64,000 nt of DNA from Neorhodopirellula lusitana (GCF_900182915.1 NZ_FXUG01000001.1:558001-622000); one strand, 5' to 3'. Positions 26,402 through 35,638 are shown, counted from the stretch's first letter. Numbers and translations: made by a program. Notes: generated by a model not told the origin, from the sequence alone.

Positions 26402-28453
26402 ATGTCGGTCAACCAACAAACCGTCGAAGAAACGAAGGCACAGATCCGCGGTCTGGTCAACGAGATTGCTGCGTTGACCAAGAGCGGCTCAACAGCTTCG
26501 GAGTTCTATCCGGAATTGCTGTCGCGAATCATCACCGCGCTGGCCGCAGCCGGTGGTGCGGTGTGGCTGCTAGATGAAGACAAACAACTGCGTTTGCAGT
26601 ACCAGATCAACGCTGAACCGTCGATTTTGGCTGAGGACAGCGAAGACGCGACTCGCCACAAACGGTTGATTCAGCGAGCGGCCAACGCGGGCCAGTCCGT
26701 GTTGATTCCACCCTACAGCGGCACCACCGACGGTGATGCTGAAGGGAATCCGACTCGCTACTTGTTGGTTTTGGGTGCTCTCGAACATGACGGCCAAAAG
26801 GATGGCCTGATTGAAATCTTCCAGCGACCGGACACGGCTCCCGAGACCCAAAAAGGCTATCTGCGTTTCTTGCAACAGATGTGCGAGTTGGCGTCGGAGT
26901 GGTTGCGTAGCCAAAAGCTGATCAAGCTGGGAGACCGCCAAACCCTATGGCAGCAGGCGGACTCGTTTGCCCGGGCGGCTCACGAGTCGCTGGATTTGAA
27001 AGAAACCGCGTACGTTGTGGCAAACGAAGGTCGCCGGTTGATCGGTTGTGACCGGGTCAGCGTGGCGATTAAAAAAGGCCGGAAATGCACGGTTGAGGCC
27101 ATCAGTGGCCAAGACACGATCGAAAACCGTTCCAACATTGTTTCGGCGCTCAACAACCTCGCCACGCGAGTGGTTGCGGCGGGCGAACCGCTATGGCACG
27201 ACGGCTCGACGGAAGATCTGCCGCCTCAAATTGAAGAAGCTCTCGAAGACTACGTTGACTTGTCGTATGGACGGCATTTAGCAGTCCTTCCGCTACGTGA
27301 ACCTGAACGCAAGTTGGGGCGTGAAAAAGAACAGGGTGCGGCGGGTGAAGTCGATCGTGACAATGCTCACCGCGGTGAAGTGATCGGCGCGTTGATCGTT
27401 GAACAGATCGAGACCGACTTGCCGCCTGATGTCTTCCGCACCCGTTGTGATTTGGTTTACGAACACGGCACGCGAGCGATCGCGAACTCACAAGCTCACA
27501 CCAATCTGTTCTTGATGCCGGTATGGCGGACACTCGGTCGCGCGACCTGGGTTCTTCGTGCTCGCACGCTGCCTAAGACGCTTGGCGTTCTGGCCTTGAT
27601 TGGCGGGCTGATCGCGGCCGGTGTGTTCATTCCGATGGATTTCGATTTGGAGGCCGATGGAACGCTCAAGCCAGAAGAACGCCGCGAGATTTTCGCGGGG
27701 ATCGATGGCGAGGTGCGAGAAGTCTTGGTCGACCACAATTCACTGGTCGAGGCTGGCCAGCCGTTGTTGCGAATGGTCAATCCAGACATCGAAGTCGAAA
27801 TCGCTGAGTTGATGGGCCAGATTTTGACCACCAAGGCGGAATTGAATCGGGTTCGCGGCCAAATGCGAAAACGAAACGAGCTGAAGCCAAACGATCTTCG
27901 TGCACTCGAAGGCGAAGAGTTTGAGTTGGAAACCAAATTGAAGGCACAAAACGCCAAGCTGGAATTGAAACAAAAACGCGCCAATGACCTGGTCGTGCGA
28001 TCGCCGATCCATGGACGTGTTGTTTCATGGGAGGTCGAGAAGATGTTGTTGAATCGGCCGATTTCCACAGGCCAAGTGCTGATGGAAATTGCTGACCTCA
28101 GCAAGCCCATGTATGTCGAAATCGAGATGCCCGAAAAACGCGAAGGGCATTTGGACGACTACATCAAGGAAGTGTCCGCGAAGGAATTGGAGGTGTCCTA
28201 CATTTTGGCTTCCGATCCCGATCATCCTCTGCCCGCCACGTTGCCTGTCGAAAACATCTCGTTGCGTGCCGAGCCTAGTGAAGAGCATGGTTCGGTCATC
28301 AAGATGAAGATCTACCCCGACCAAGCGGAACTTCAAAAACTCTCACCGAGTGCGGGCACCAAGTTGACCGCTGACGTCAAAGTCGGACGTCGATCGAGCG
28401 GATTCGTCCTGCTGCATGAGGTCTATGAATGGTTCATGAAATTCATTTTCTAG
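26402..28453 (+). CDS. GAF-domain HlyD-type membrane fusion protein
   Basis: A 683-aa protein. Residues about 20-180 and 195-370 look like two GAF-type sensory modules (SEFYPELLSRIITALAAAGGAVWLLDED; LDLKETAYVVANEGRRLIGCDRVSVAIKKGRKCTVEAISG). One transmembrane helix (about 392-412, TLGVLALIGGLIAAGVFI) follows. The outer part has a split barrel-sandwich hybrid (GIDGEVREVLVDHNSLVEAGQPLLRM and VVRSPIHGRVVSWEVEKM) around a coiled coil near 465-525. HlyD-family adaptors bridge inner-membrane pumps to the outer envelope. A cytoplasmic GAF pair on one is unusual and suggests gating by a small ligand. First gene of a same-strand module with the two that follow. Confidence 0.85.
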   Translation: MSVNQQTVEETKAQIRGLVNEIAALTKSGSTASEFYPELLSRIITALAAAGGAVWLLDEDKQLRLQYQINAEPSILAEDSEDATRHKRLIQRAANAGQSVLIPPYSGTTDGDAEGNPTRYLLVLGALEHDGQKDGLIEIFQRPDTAPETQKGYLRFLQQMCELASEWLRSQKLIKLGDRQTLWQQADSFARAAHESLDLKETAYVVANEGRRLIGCDRVSVAIKKGRKCTVEAISGQDTIENRSNIVSALNNLATRVVAAGEPLWHDGSTEDLPPQIEEALEDYVDLSYGRHLAVLPLREPERKLGREKEQGAAGEVDRDNAHRGEVIGALIVEQIETDLPPDVFRTRCDLVYEHGTRAIANSQAHTNLFLMPVWRTLGRATWVLRARTLPKTLGVLALIGGLIAAGVFIPMDFDLEADGTLKPEERREIFAGIDGEVREVLVDHNSLVEAGQPLLRMVNPDIEVEIAELMGQILTTKAELNRVRGQMRKRNELKPNDLRALEGEEFELETKLKAQNAKLELKQKRANDLVVRSPIHGRVVSWEVEKMLLNRPISTGQVLMEIADLSKPMYVEIEMPEKREGHLDDYIKEVSAKELEVSYILASDPDHPLPATLPVENISLRAEPSEEHGSVIKMKIYPDQAELQKLSPSAGTKLTADVKVGRRSSGFVLLHEVYEWFMKFIF

Positions 28454-28613
28454 TCATTTACTGATTCCCACGTTGTTGCAACCTTTGTCTTAACACCTTT
28501 GCACCCTTATTAGTGCCTGCATCCCGCATCCAGTTGATTGCTAACCGGCGAGTCCGGAATTCACGGTGCCTGATTCGTCCACGAACAACTGCTTATCTCG
28601 GAAGAATTCTCTT

Positions 28614-29537
28614 ATGACCCAACGATTCAAACCCGTCTTCGTGTTCGCGATAGTTGGCTGTTTCGTCGCCGCTTCTTGCTGTTTCGATGGAGGCGTCGAT
28701 GCTCAAAATCTAGCAATGCAGTCGCGCAAAGTGGTCGCAGAAAATTGCTCGGTTAAATACATCCGCAACGTCAACATTCCTTCCGAGGTGGAAGGCAAGT
28801 TGATCGAGTTCAATCTCGAAGAAGGCATGAACATCGCCACGGGTGATGTGCTGGCGATTGTCGACGACACATCCGCAAAGTTGGCGCTGGAACTGAAAAA
28901 GGCGGAAGAGAAAGAGGCGATGCTGAACGCCGACAATGACGTGAACCTGGAAGACGCTCGTAACAGCGAAGAGCTGGCCCAAGCCGAAGCGGAGTCGTTT
29001 CGCGAACTGTATGAAAAGAGCGCGATCCCTTATTACGAGATGAAGAAGAAGGATCTTGAAGCGGTTCGTGCCGAATTGCGAATCAGCCTGGCGGAAATGC
29101 AAAAGAAGATTGCCTTGGCGCAATTTATCGCGAAACGGAACGAACGCGAAATCGCCGAGTACGAACAGAAGCGACGCCAGATTGTGGCTCCCTTTGACGG
29201 CTACGTCGAAACCCGCATTGCTCAGAAAGGTGAGTGGGTTCAGCCTGGGTCACCGATCGCGACGATCGTTCAGCTTGATCGTGTGCGGATTGAAGGTGTT
29301 GTCAATGCACTGGAATTTCACGGTCGTGTGCGGGCTGGTTTGCCCGTAATGGTTCGAGTTTTCGCAGACAGTAGCGAAAACGGCGCCGTCGAGGTCGAAG
29401 GTAAGGTAGGTTTCGTTAGCAGCGAGTTGAACCTGAGAGGCCAGGTGCGGGTTTGGGCTGATATTCAAAACATCAAGGACAACAGCGGTGCTTGGGTGGT
29501 GAAGCCCGGCATGCAGGCTGAAATCATTTTTCAATAA
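28614..29537 (+). CDS. HlyD/RND-type periplasmic adaptor
   Basis: A 307-aa protein from ATG 28614, with a signal or lipoprotein-like N-terminus (FKPVFVFAIVGCFVAASCC). It then has the lipoyl-like half NIPSEVEGKLIEFNLEEGMNIATGDVLAIVDDTSA and a coiled-coil hairpin (about 75-165, rich in K and E). The returning half is IVAPFDGYVETRIAQKGEWVQPGSPIATIVQLDRV, followed by a beta-barrel. An upstream GTG at 28566 would add 16 residues but would place a polar stretch before the signal. It belongs to the efflux periplasmic adaptor family. It lies between the GAF-HlyD and M50 genes with gaps of 160 and 87 bp and probably forms a complex with them. Confidence 0.85.
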   Translation: MTQRFKPVFVFAIVGCFVAASCCFDGGVDAQNLAMQSRKVVAENCSVKYIRNVNIPSEVEGKLIEFNLEEGMNIATGDVLAIVDDTSAKLALELKKAEEKEAMLNADNDVNLEDARNSEELAQAEAESFRELYEKSAIPYYEMKKKDLEAVRAELRISLAEMQKKIALAQFIAKRNEREIAEYEQKRRQIVAPFDGYVETRIAQKGEWVQPGSPIATIVQLDRVRIEGVVNALEFHGRVRAGLPVMVRVFADSSENGAVEVEGKVGFVSSELNLRGQVRVWADIQNIKDNSGAWVVKPGMQAEIIFQ

Positions 29538-29624
29538 GCTTCGCTAATCGAACTCGCTTGGAAGTCGACGGCACCGGGTGCACTCGACTAACCGCCGTCT
29601 AAATTCCCCACTTCTTTTTGATCC

Positions 29625-31862
29625 ATGCCCACTCTTGCCGAATCACTGGTCAGCAGTTCGTCGCGTGCCTTAACGGTACGACGACGCCCTGACCTATCGG
29701 CCAGTCGGCATCACTACCAGGGGCAAGGCTACTGGGTTGTCAAAGAACCGGTGGGGCTGCAGTATTTTCGTTTTCATGACGAAGAGTATTTCATTCTGAA
29801 CATGCTTGACGGTCACGTCAGCTTGCAACAGATCAAGGACGGGTTTGAGCAGCGGTTCGCTCCCCAGAAAATCACCTTTGGTGATTTGCAACAATTCATT
29901 GGAATGTTGCACCGTAGCGGGCTCGTGATTAGTAATTCACCGGGCCAAGGCAAGTCGCTGCGTGAACGTGGTCGGACGAAGAAAAACAAAGAGTTAATGG
30001 GCAAAATGTCCAACGTCTTTGCGGTTCGGTTCCGAGGGATCGACCCCGAAAAAATCTTGAACCGGATGCTGCCGATTTTCGGTTGGATCTTTACCGTTCC
30101 GGCACTGATCTTCTTTGCCGGATTGTTGTTGGCCGCGTCGTTGTTGTTGGCGACGCAATACGACACCGTGTACGCCAAGTTGCCGACCTTCCATCAGTTC
30201 TTTGCTGCGGATCGCTGGATCATCTTAGCGGCGACGATGGCGATCGTGAAAGTGATTCACGAGTTTGGCCACGGATTGAGTTGCAAGAAGTTCGGTGGCG
30301 AGTGCCACGAAATCGGCTTCATGTTGCTGGTCTTCACGCCATGCCTGTATTGCAACGTGTCCGATTCTTGGATGCTGCCTAACAAGTGGAAGCGGATTTG
30401 GATTGGTGCCGGTGGGATCTATGTAGAGATGATTCTGGCATCGATTGCGGCCTTTGTGTGGTTCTTCAGCCAACAAGGGACCACGATCAATGACCTTTGC
30501 TTGAACATGATGTTCTTGAATGTCATCAGTACGGTGTTGGTGAACGGGAATCCGTTGTTGCGGTTTGACGGGTATTACATCCTGATGGATTACCTGGAAA
30601 TCCCGAACCTTCGCCAGAAAGCGACCGAAGTTCTGAAGCGTTGGTTCCAGGAAACCTGCCTTGGGTTGGAGTTGCAAGACGATCCGTTCTTGCCGACTCG
30701 CAACCAGTTTATGTTTGGAATGTTCACGATTGCCAGTGTGATTTATCGCTGGGTGGTTGTGTTTTCGATTGTATGGTTCGTCATGCAGGTGTTGGAGCCT
30801 TATGGGTTGCAAGCACTTGGGCGGATTCTGGCTGTGATCGGATTCTCGGGGCTTGTGGCCCAACCAGTGATTCAAACATTCAAATTCATTCGTACTCCCG
30901 GGAGACTCGCCAAAGTGAAACGTGGCCCACTTCTGACGTCGCTCGCGGTTGCGGGCGCTGTCATCGCGGCGGTTTGTTACATCCCGCTGCCTCATCACAT
31001 TGATGCCGCTTTTGAAATTCGACCCAGTCGGGCGGGTGCTGTTTATGCGGGGACGGTCGGCCGCGTTGTCGAAACCGTTGCGGTAGGAACTCGCGTGGCC
31101 GAGGGGCAACCGATCGCGGTACTGGAAAATCCCGATCTGAAGATTCGCTTGTCAGATTTGCAGGGAGAAGAACAGTTCGCTGAAGTTCAGTTGATGAACC
31201 TGACGCGTCGTAGCCAGGACGATCGAGCGATCGTTGCGCAGATTGAAACACAGGAAGAAATGTTGCAGTCGATCCGCTCGTTGAAAGCGAAGACGATCGA
31301 AGAGATCGACCGGCTGACGGTGAAAGCCAAGCAAGATGGTTTCGTATTGCCGCCGCCTGAGCGACCGAGCAATGACCCCGGGGATGGACGGTTGCCCGGT
31401 TGGACGGGAACGCCCTTACAACAGAAAAATATCGGGGCGCTGTTGACCGCAGACGACCTTGTATGCGAGATCGGGTCGCCTGATGCGTTTGAAGCGGTCT
31501 TGATTATCGATCAAGGAGATCGGCAATTGGTTCGTGAAGAGATGCCGGTCGATTTGAAGCTCGATTCGAATCGGCTGAAAACGTTCTCAGGAAACATTCA
31601 AGAGATATCCAAGAAACCGATGACCGCGGCCAGTGCGTCCATGTCGAGCCAGACCGGTGGTGACCTGCAGACCGAAATTGATCCGAAGACCGGCCAAGTT
31701 CGTCCGCGGAGTGTGTCCTACCAAGCTCGTGTGCCGCTGCAAGCGGACGAGCTATCGCTTCGTCCCGGCTATCGGGGCGCCGCGAAAATTCACGTCGATC
31801 CGATGTCGTTGGGGCAGCGGTTGTGGCGAGTGATTATCAAGACGTTCAATTTCGAGTTTTAG
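29625..31862 (+). CDS. PqqD-like/M50 site-2-type protease/HlyD fusion
   Basis: A 745-aa protein. Residues about 33-105 (YWVVKEPVGLQYFRFHDEEYFILNMLDG..FGDLQQFIGMLHRSGLV) resemble the PqqD-type winged helix that recognises leader peptides. After a basic linker come transmembrane helices and the M50 zinc site: HEFGH, with His212, Glu213 and His216. The second M50 motif NPLLRFDGYY lies near 308-317 and supplies the Asp ligand. After more helices (to about 455) a HlyD-like module follows (GTVGRVVETVAVGTRVAEGQPIAVLENPDLKIRL, a coiled coil near 510-570, then a beta domain). I infer an integral-membrane protease that could bind and cut a substrate and pass it to an envelope conduit. Confidence 0.85.
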   Translation: MPTLAESLVSSSSRALTVRRRPDLSASRHHYQGQGYWVVKEPVGLQYFRFHDEEYFILNMLDGHVSLQQIKDGFEQRFAPQKITFGDLQQFIGMLHRSGLVISNSPGQGKSLRERGRTKKNKELMGKMSNVFAVRFRGIDPEKILNRMLPIFGWIFTVPALIFFAGLLLAASLLLATQYDTVYAKLPTFHQFFAADRWIILAATMAIVKVIHEFGHGLSCKKFGGECHEIGFMLLVFTPCLYCNVSDSWMLPNKWKRIWIGAGGIYVEMILASIAAFVWFFSQQGTTINDLCLNMMFLNVISTVLVNGNPLLRFDGYYILMDYLEIPNLRQKATEVLKRWFQETCLGLELQDDPFLPTRNQFMFGMFTIASVIYRWVVVFSIVWFVMQVLEPYGLQALGRILAVIGFSGLVAQPVIQTFKFIRTPGRLAKVKRGPLLTSLAVAGAVIAAVCYIPLPHHIDAAFEIRPSRAGAVYAGTVGRVVETVAVGTRVAEGQPIAVLENPDLKIRLSDLQGEEQFAEVQLMNLTRRSQDDRAIVAQIETQEEMLQSIRSLKAKTIEEIDRLTVKAKQDGFVLPPPERPSNDPGDGRLPGWTGTPLQQKNIGALLTADDLVCEIGSPDAFEAVLIIDQGDRQLVREEMPVDLKLDSNRLKTFSGNIQEISKKPMTAASASMSSQTGGDLQTEIDPKTGQVRPRSVSYQARVPLQADELSLRPGYRGAAKIHVDPMSLGQRLWRVIIKTFNFEF

Positions 31863-32056
31863 AGAAATCCCCTATTTCCCATAGTTGACGCTGTTTGAAA
31901 CTCGATACTTCGTTCATCGCGACGAAGGCAAATTAATAGATGAATCTTGTTCGTACCCGGACGCTGACGCGTTGCCAGTCTGGGGGGGACGCTTAACATG
32001 ACTAGCAACGCAATCGAAACCCACTTTCCTTTCTCTCTACCTTTGGAGACTTTTTG

Positions 32057-32455
32057 ATGGCCGACGAAAACAAAGAAAACGCAGCTGGCGGATCCGCAAC
32101 TGCGACAGCCACCGCCGACGCATCTTCTCCTGCAGCGAAGGCTCAAACGCCTCCGCAACAACAAGTGCAGGTGCAGGTTGAAGATCAGAACGCATTGGCG
32201 ACTTACGCCAACTTCTGCCGCGTGACTGGATCGCCTGAAGAATTGATCATCGACTTCGGTTTGAACCCACAACCGATCGGCGTGCCAAAGGATCCAATCC
32301 AAGTCAAGCAACGCATCATCGTCAACTTCTTCACTGCGAAGCGTCTTTTGGCTGCATTGCAAATGTCCGTCGCTCGTCACGAGTCGGTGTTCGGTGTTCT
32401 TGAAACCGACATCAACAAGCGAGTTCGTCCAGGACTTCAACAACAAAAGTCGTAG
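32057..32455 (+). CDS. DUF3467 protein
   Basis: A 132-aa protein with a low-complexity Ala/Thr/Gln N-terminal 45 residues. The DUF3467 core follows: ALATYANFCRVTGSPEELIIDFGLNPQPIG, then QRIIVNFFTAKRLLAALQMSVARHESVFG. The family is widespread, small and of unknown function. ATG 32057 is preferred, with GGAG 8 bp upstream. It stands about 190 bp after the M50 gene on the same strand and is closed by a strong terminator, so it may be the last gene of that transcript or its own unit. Confidence 0.88.
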   Translation: MADENKENAAGGSATATATADASSPAAKAQTPPQQQVQVQVEDQNALATYANFCRVTGSPEELIIDFGLNPQPIGVPKDPIQVKQRIIVNFFTAKRLLAALQMSVARHESVFGVLETDINKRVRPGLQQQKS

Positions 32456-32512
32456 TGCAATCGTGAGTACCCCCCATGGGGTCTCCGGTTATCCTCGATG
32501 ACAGTACGAAAG

Positions 32513-32541
32513 ACTCTCGCGATTTCTCGCGAGAGTTTTTT
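32513..32541 (+). terminator. strong hairpin terminator after the DUF3467 gene
   Basis: ACTCTCGCGA (32513-32522), loop TTTC, TCGCGAGAGT (32527-32536), then a run of T to 32541. An outer ACGAAA/TTTCGT (32506-32511 with 32539-32544) also pairs, so it could work in both directions. Confidence 0.9.
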
Positions 32542-32915
32542 CGTAGGTGCATTGCACGTGCCGCTCGCTGGGCCCGGCCCACCGTTCGCTGCCCACTCGG
32601 CTTGGCGACCCTCTCTTTCGACAGCCCTCAGTCGCATCTTGCTGCTTTGCAAGCTTATGCTTGGGTTCGGATCGCCGAAGTGACTGAATCGCTGACCGTG
32701 TGGGGCGGACAACCTGAATTTTCCAAATTTACTGGGTTCGATTTTGCTGGAAGCACGTTTCCAACGCTGCGGGGTGATGCGAACGCAAACAATGTCGATT
32801 ATTCTATCTGTAGATCGCTTGCAAGGCTTGTTGACGTTGCATTGCCTCACGCTAATCGCCCTACTTCGATAGTGATCGCCAAGCCTCCCTTTTCTCAGCA
32901 TTGAGCAGAACATCC
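32542..32915. other. upstream region of the ExbB operon
   Basis: About 370 bp without a credible gene. A plus-strand frame across it has no motif, and the terminator lies inside its start. It probably holds the exbB promoter, but no confident boxes were found. Confidence 0.45.
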
Positions 32916-33800
32916 ATGGAACACTTACCACAACGTATTGGTGGCCTGACTCCGCCTGCCCGCACGATCGCTTGGGTGTTGATGTTGGTTTTATCTTTCA
33001 ACACACTGGGCTGGATCACCGCGGGAGTGGTGTCGGCTCAAGACGATGCGATGGCGGAGTTTGGTGATCCTGAGCCAGCGGGCCCGGCGGCGATGGTGGA
33101 GCCTGCTGCTGAAGCGGCAGCCCCGGCCGGTGATGCTGGTGGTGCGGCTGCGGCGAGTGATCAATCGTTGTTAGGCTGGGTGATCGAATCGCTTGGTTGG
33201 GCATACTTGTTGGTGTTCATGGCTTTGTCGGTGACGCTTGTGTCGTTGTTCGTCATGAACATGTTGGCGGCCCGCCGTGACACGCTTTGCCCGCAAGACC
33301 TGATCGATGAATTCGGTCAACGGCTTGCCGAGAACGATAACCAAGGTGCGTACGATCTTGCCAAGAGTGATGAGTCTGTGCTTGGCCAAGTCCTTGCCGC
33401 TGGGTTAGCCAAAATTTCACGAGGCTACAGCAAAGCAATTGAAGCGATGCAGGAAGTTGGCGAAGAAGAGAGCATGAAGCTGGAGCATCGCTTGTCTTAC
33501 ATGGCCTTGATTGGCAACCTGAGTCCGATGATTGGTTTGTTCGGAACGGTTCAAGGGATGATTGCTTCGTTCCAGGTCATCGCGACCGGTGGCGCGACCC
33601 CCAAACCGTCTGACTTGGCCGGTGGTATTTCCACGGCGTTGTTCACGACGTTGGTTGGATTGGCGGTCGCGATTCCCGCGATCGCGGCGTACAACATTCT
33701 ACGCAACCGCGTGTCTCGCTTGTTGTTAGAAGTCGGCGTGGAAAGCGAAAACTTGATGAGCAAGTTTGAAGACATGACCCCGAAAGCCGGGAGCCGATAG
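32916..33800 (+). CDS. MotA/TolQ/ExbB-family proton channel protein
   Basis: A 294-aa inner-membrane protein. It has an N-terminal signal-like segment (TIAWVLMLVLSFNTLGWITAGVVSA), an Ala/Pro-rich linker, then a first helix (LGWAYLLVFMALSVTLVSLFVMNML). The cytoplasmic region follows, and the conserved ExbB/TolQ pair is LSYMALIGNLSPMIGLFGTVQGMIASFQVI and ISTALFTTLVGLAVAIPAIAAYNIL. It forms a proton-driven motor with ExbD. ATG 32916 was chosen over TTG 32901. It is followed after 2 bp by exbD, so it is cotranscribed. Confidence 0.92.
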   Translation: MEHLPQRIGGLTPPARTIAWVLMLVLSFNTLGWITAGVVSAQDDAMAEFGDPEPAGPAAMVEPAAEAAAPAGDAGGAAAASDQSLLGWVIESLGWAYLLVFMALSVTLVSLFVMNMLAARRDTLCPQDLIDEFGQRLAENDNQGAYDLAKSDESVLGQVLAAGLAKISRGYSKAIEAMQEVGEEESMKLEHRLSYMALIGNLSPMIGLFGTVQGMIASFQVIATGGATPKPSDLAGGISTALFTTLVGLAVAIPAIAAYNILRNRVSRLLLEVGVESENLMSKFEDMTPKAGSR

Positions 33801-33802
33801 TC

Positions 33803-34240
33803 ATGCGAGTCAAACGCCAAGAAGTCGACATGGCCGAAGGCGATATGACGCCCATGATCGACATGACTTTCCAGTTGATTGCGTTCTTTATGGTGCTGAT
33901 TAATTTCGCCCAAACGGAAGCCAACGACCACGTGGTCTTGCCGAACTCCAAGCTTGTGAAGCCTCCCGAGGTGGCGCTCGAGTTCCCGATTATCTTGCAC
34001 GTTGCGGCGGACGGTCGGATTTATTTAGGGGGTGATGACTACACCGCCGAAACGCTCAAGCTGGGTTTGGATCGAGAGTTGGCTGTTGTCAAAGCGGAGG
34101 GCAAGAAGCCTAGCGATGCCAACGTGGTGATCCGAGGGCACAAGGATTGTGCGGCAGGCGAGATCCAAGAGGTGGTTCGTGTTTGCCAGGATTCGAAGCT
34201 GGAAAACTTTGCCTTGCGTGTCAAGGAGGATCGCTCATGA
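33803..34240 (+). CDS. ExbD/TolR-family protein 1
   Basis: A 145-aa protein with a single N-terminal helix bearing the proton-conducting Asp: MTPMIDMTFQLIAFFMVLINF. The rest is a periplasmic domain with FPIILHVAADGRIYLGGDDY and VVIRGHKDCAAGEIQEVVRVCQD, typical of ExbD. It starts 2 bp after exbB and its TGA overlaps the next ATG (ATGA). It probably pairs with ExbB and the second ExbD as a heteromeric motor. Confidence 0.93.
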   Translation: MRVKRQEVDMAEGDMTPMIDMTFQLIAFFMVLINFAQTEANDHVVLPNSKLVKPPEVALEFPIILHVAADGRIYLGGDDYTAETLKLGLDRELAVVKAEGKKPSDANVVIRGHKDCAAGEIQEVVRVCQDSKLENFALRVKEDRS

Positions 34241-34728
34241 AGATTCGAAACCGAGAATCGGGGCAATCCAATGAGCTGAACATGACCAGCATGATTGATA
34301 TCGTGTTTCTGCTTTTGATCTTCTTCGTGATGACGTTCAAGATCGTTGAGATGGAAGGCGACTTCAGCATCAAGATGCCCTTGGCGGGAACGTCCGCGGG
34401 TGTGGTGGATCCGACCGATCTGGGGCTCAAGCTGCGTTTGCGTTCCGATGGGACGGGGACACTTGCCGGAATGGCCCTCAACGATATCGAAATGGGGAAC
34501 GGTGAGGATGCATTCGATCAATTGCGAGCCAAGGTCACCGGCATGCTGGGATCTTCCGCTCCGGTGGAAGAGGAAGCCGGGGAAGGGCCGGAAATCGAGA
34601 TCGATACGGACTATAACCTGCGATATGAGTACGTGATCCGAGCGATTACGGCGGTGAGTGGCTACAAGGACGGGGACCAAGTGGTTAAGTTGATCGAGAA
34701 GATTAAGTTTGCCAAACCCCGCCGCTGA
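34237..34728 (+). CDS. ExbD/TolR-family protein 2
   Basis: A 163-aa protein starting inside the previous stop (ATGA at 34237-34240). The helix MTSMIDIVFLLLIFFVMTFKIV has the conserved Asp. The periplasmic part has an acidic insert (SSAPVEEEAGEGPEIEI) and YVIRAITAVSGYKDGDQVV. An open frame extends further upstream, but the overlap start is clearly the real one. Two different ExbDs after one ExbB are common in planctomycetes. Confidence 0.92.
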   Translation: MKIRNRESGQSNELNMTSMIDIVFLLLIFFVMTFKIVEMEGDFSIKMPLAGTSAGVVDPTDLGLKLRLRSDGTGTLAGMALNDIEMGNGEDAFDQLRAKVTGMLGSSAPVEEEAGEGPEIEIDTDYNLRYEYVIRAITAVSGYKDGDQVVKLIEKIKFAKPRR

Positions 34729-34744
34729 AATATCGTCTGGTTAA

Positions 34745-35638
34745 GTGATTCTCTTATTGGACAACTACGACTCGTTCGTCCACAACATCGCTCGCTACCT
34801 TCGACTAGGTGGCAAAGCGACGCGAGTTGTCCGCAGTGATTCCATCACGCCTGAACAATGTTGGCAGCTTCAGCCCGAGGCCATTGTGCTATCACCGGGA
34901 CCGCACCGCCCCGAGGCTGCCGGGTGCTGTGTTGAGGTTGTGCAACAGTTGGCTGGCGAAATTCCGATATTGGGGATTTGTCTTGGCCATCAAGCAATCG
35001 CGGCGGCGTACGGCGGAGTCGTGGAAGTCACGCACCCGATGCATGCGTTTGCCAGTCGGTTGAAGCACGATGGTACCAGCGTCTTCGCAGGGCTAAAGCC
35101 GGAGTTCAATGTTGGTCGCTATCATTCGTTGTGTGTCAGCGAGCAAGGTTTGCCGCCATCGTTGCAGGTGACCGCGTGGACAAAAGAGACGCCTGCCGGC
35201 AATGAAGACCGAGAGAGCGGCGATGGTGTGGAGGTGGCATCACCTCGAGTCGTGATGGGGATCGCCGATCACGCGCGTTGTGTGCATGGGGTGCAGTTTC
35301 ACCCTGAGTCTTTGTTGACTGAAAACGGCCACGATCTGATACGCAACTTCTTTGCAATGGTGGATCGGCATCACGCGCGTCGGCGCCGTGTTTGCAACGC
35401 CATGGTGGGTAATGGCAGACCGGTCGCTTGGATGTCCGATTCGGTGCGGCTTGGTGGTGACAGTGAAACCGGTGATGGGTGGCGGGGGCGTCCGCCGCTT
35501 TCCGTTTCGCTACCGAAGCAGCGCTCGCCTGGGTTGTCGCCTGGAGTGTCGGCTGCGGTGTCGTCGGGGGGGCAGTCGGAGCCCGGGCAGGTTGAGGTGC
35601 GGGCCGGGACGGAGGAGAATCGAAACGATGATTCTTGA
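34745..35638 (+). CDS. pabA: PabA/TrpG-type glutamine amidotransferase
   Basis: A class I glutamine amidotransferase that supplies ammonia to a chorismate-using synthase. It has MILLLDNYDSFVHNIARYL, LSPGPHRPEAAG, the nucleophile Cys79 in GICLGHQAIA, and the His-Glu of GVQFHPESLLTENGHDL. About 65-70 residues of Arg/Pro/Ser-rich tail beyond the ~200-aa domain have no family match. Start GTG 34745. The gene overlaps the DUF447 gene by 11 bp, which in turn overlaps beta-RFAP synthase. From this context I favour 4-aminobenzoate rather than anthranilate synthesis, because the last enzyme uses 4-aminobenzoate or 4-hydroxybenzoate. Confidence 0.88.
   Translation: MILLLDNYDSFVHNIARYLRLGGKATRVVRSDSITPEQCWQLQPEAIVLSPGPHRPEAAGCCVEVVQQLAGEIPILGICLGHQAIAAAYGGVVEVTHPMHAFASRLKHDGTSVFAGLKPEFNVGRYHSLCVSEQGLPPSLQVTAWTKETPAGNEDRESGDGVEVASPRVVMGIADHARCVHGVQFHPESLLTENGHDLIRNFFAMVDRHHARRRRVCNAMVGNGRPVAWMSDSVRLGGDSETGDGWRGRPPLSVSLPKQRSPGLSPGVSAAVSSGGQSEPGQVEVRAGTEENRNDDS

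Noticed and set aside
31940-31996. 18-codon ORF between the M50 and DUF3467 genes as a possible precursor peptide
   Set aside because: Too short, with no leader/core pattern and no ribosome binding site; probably chance.
32476-32904. 142-codon plus-strand ORF before exbB
   Set aside because: A strong hairpin terminator lies inside its first 25 codons and no motif is present.
35352-35627. N-terminal extension of the DUF447 frame
   Set aside because: It overlaps pabA in another frame; a strong GGAGGAG site ahead of ATG 35628 and the family start place the gene there.
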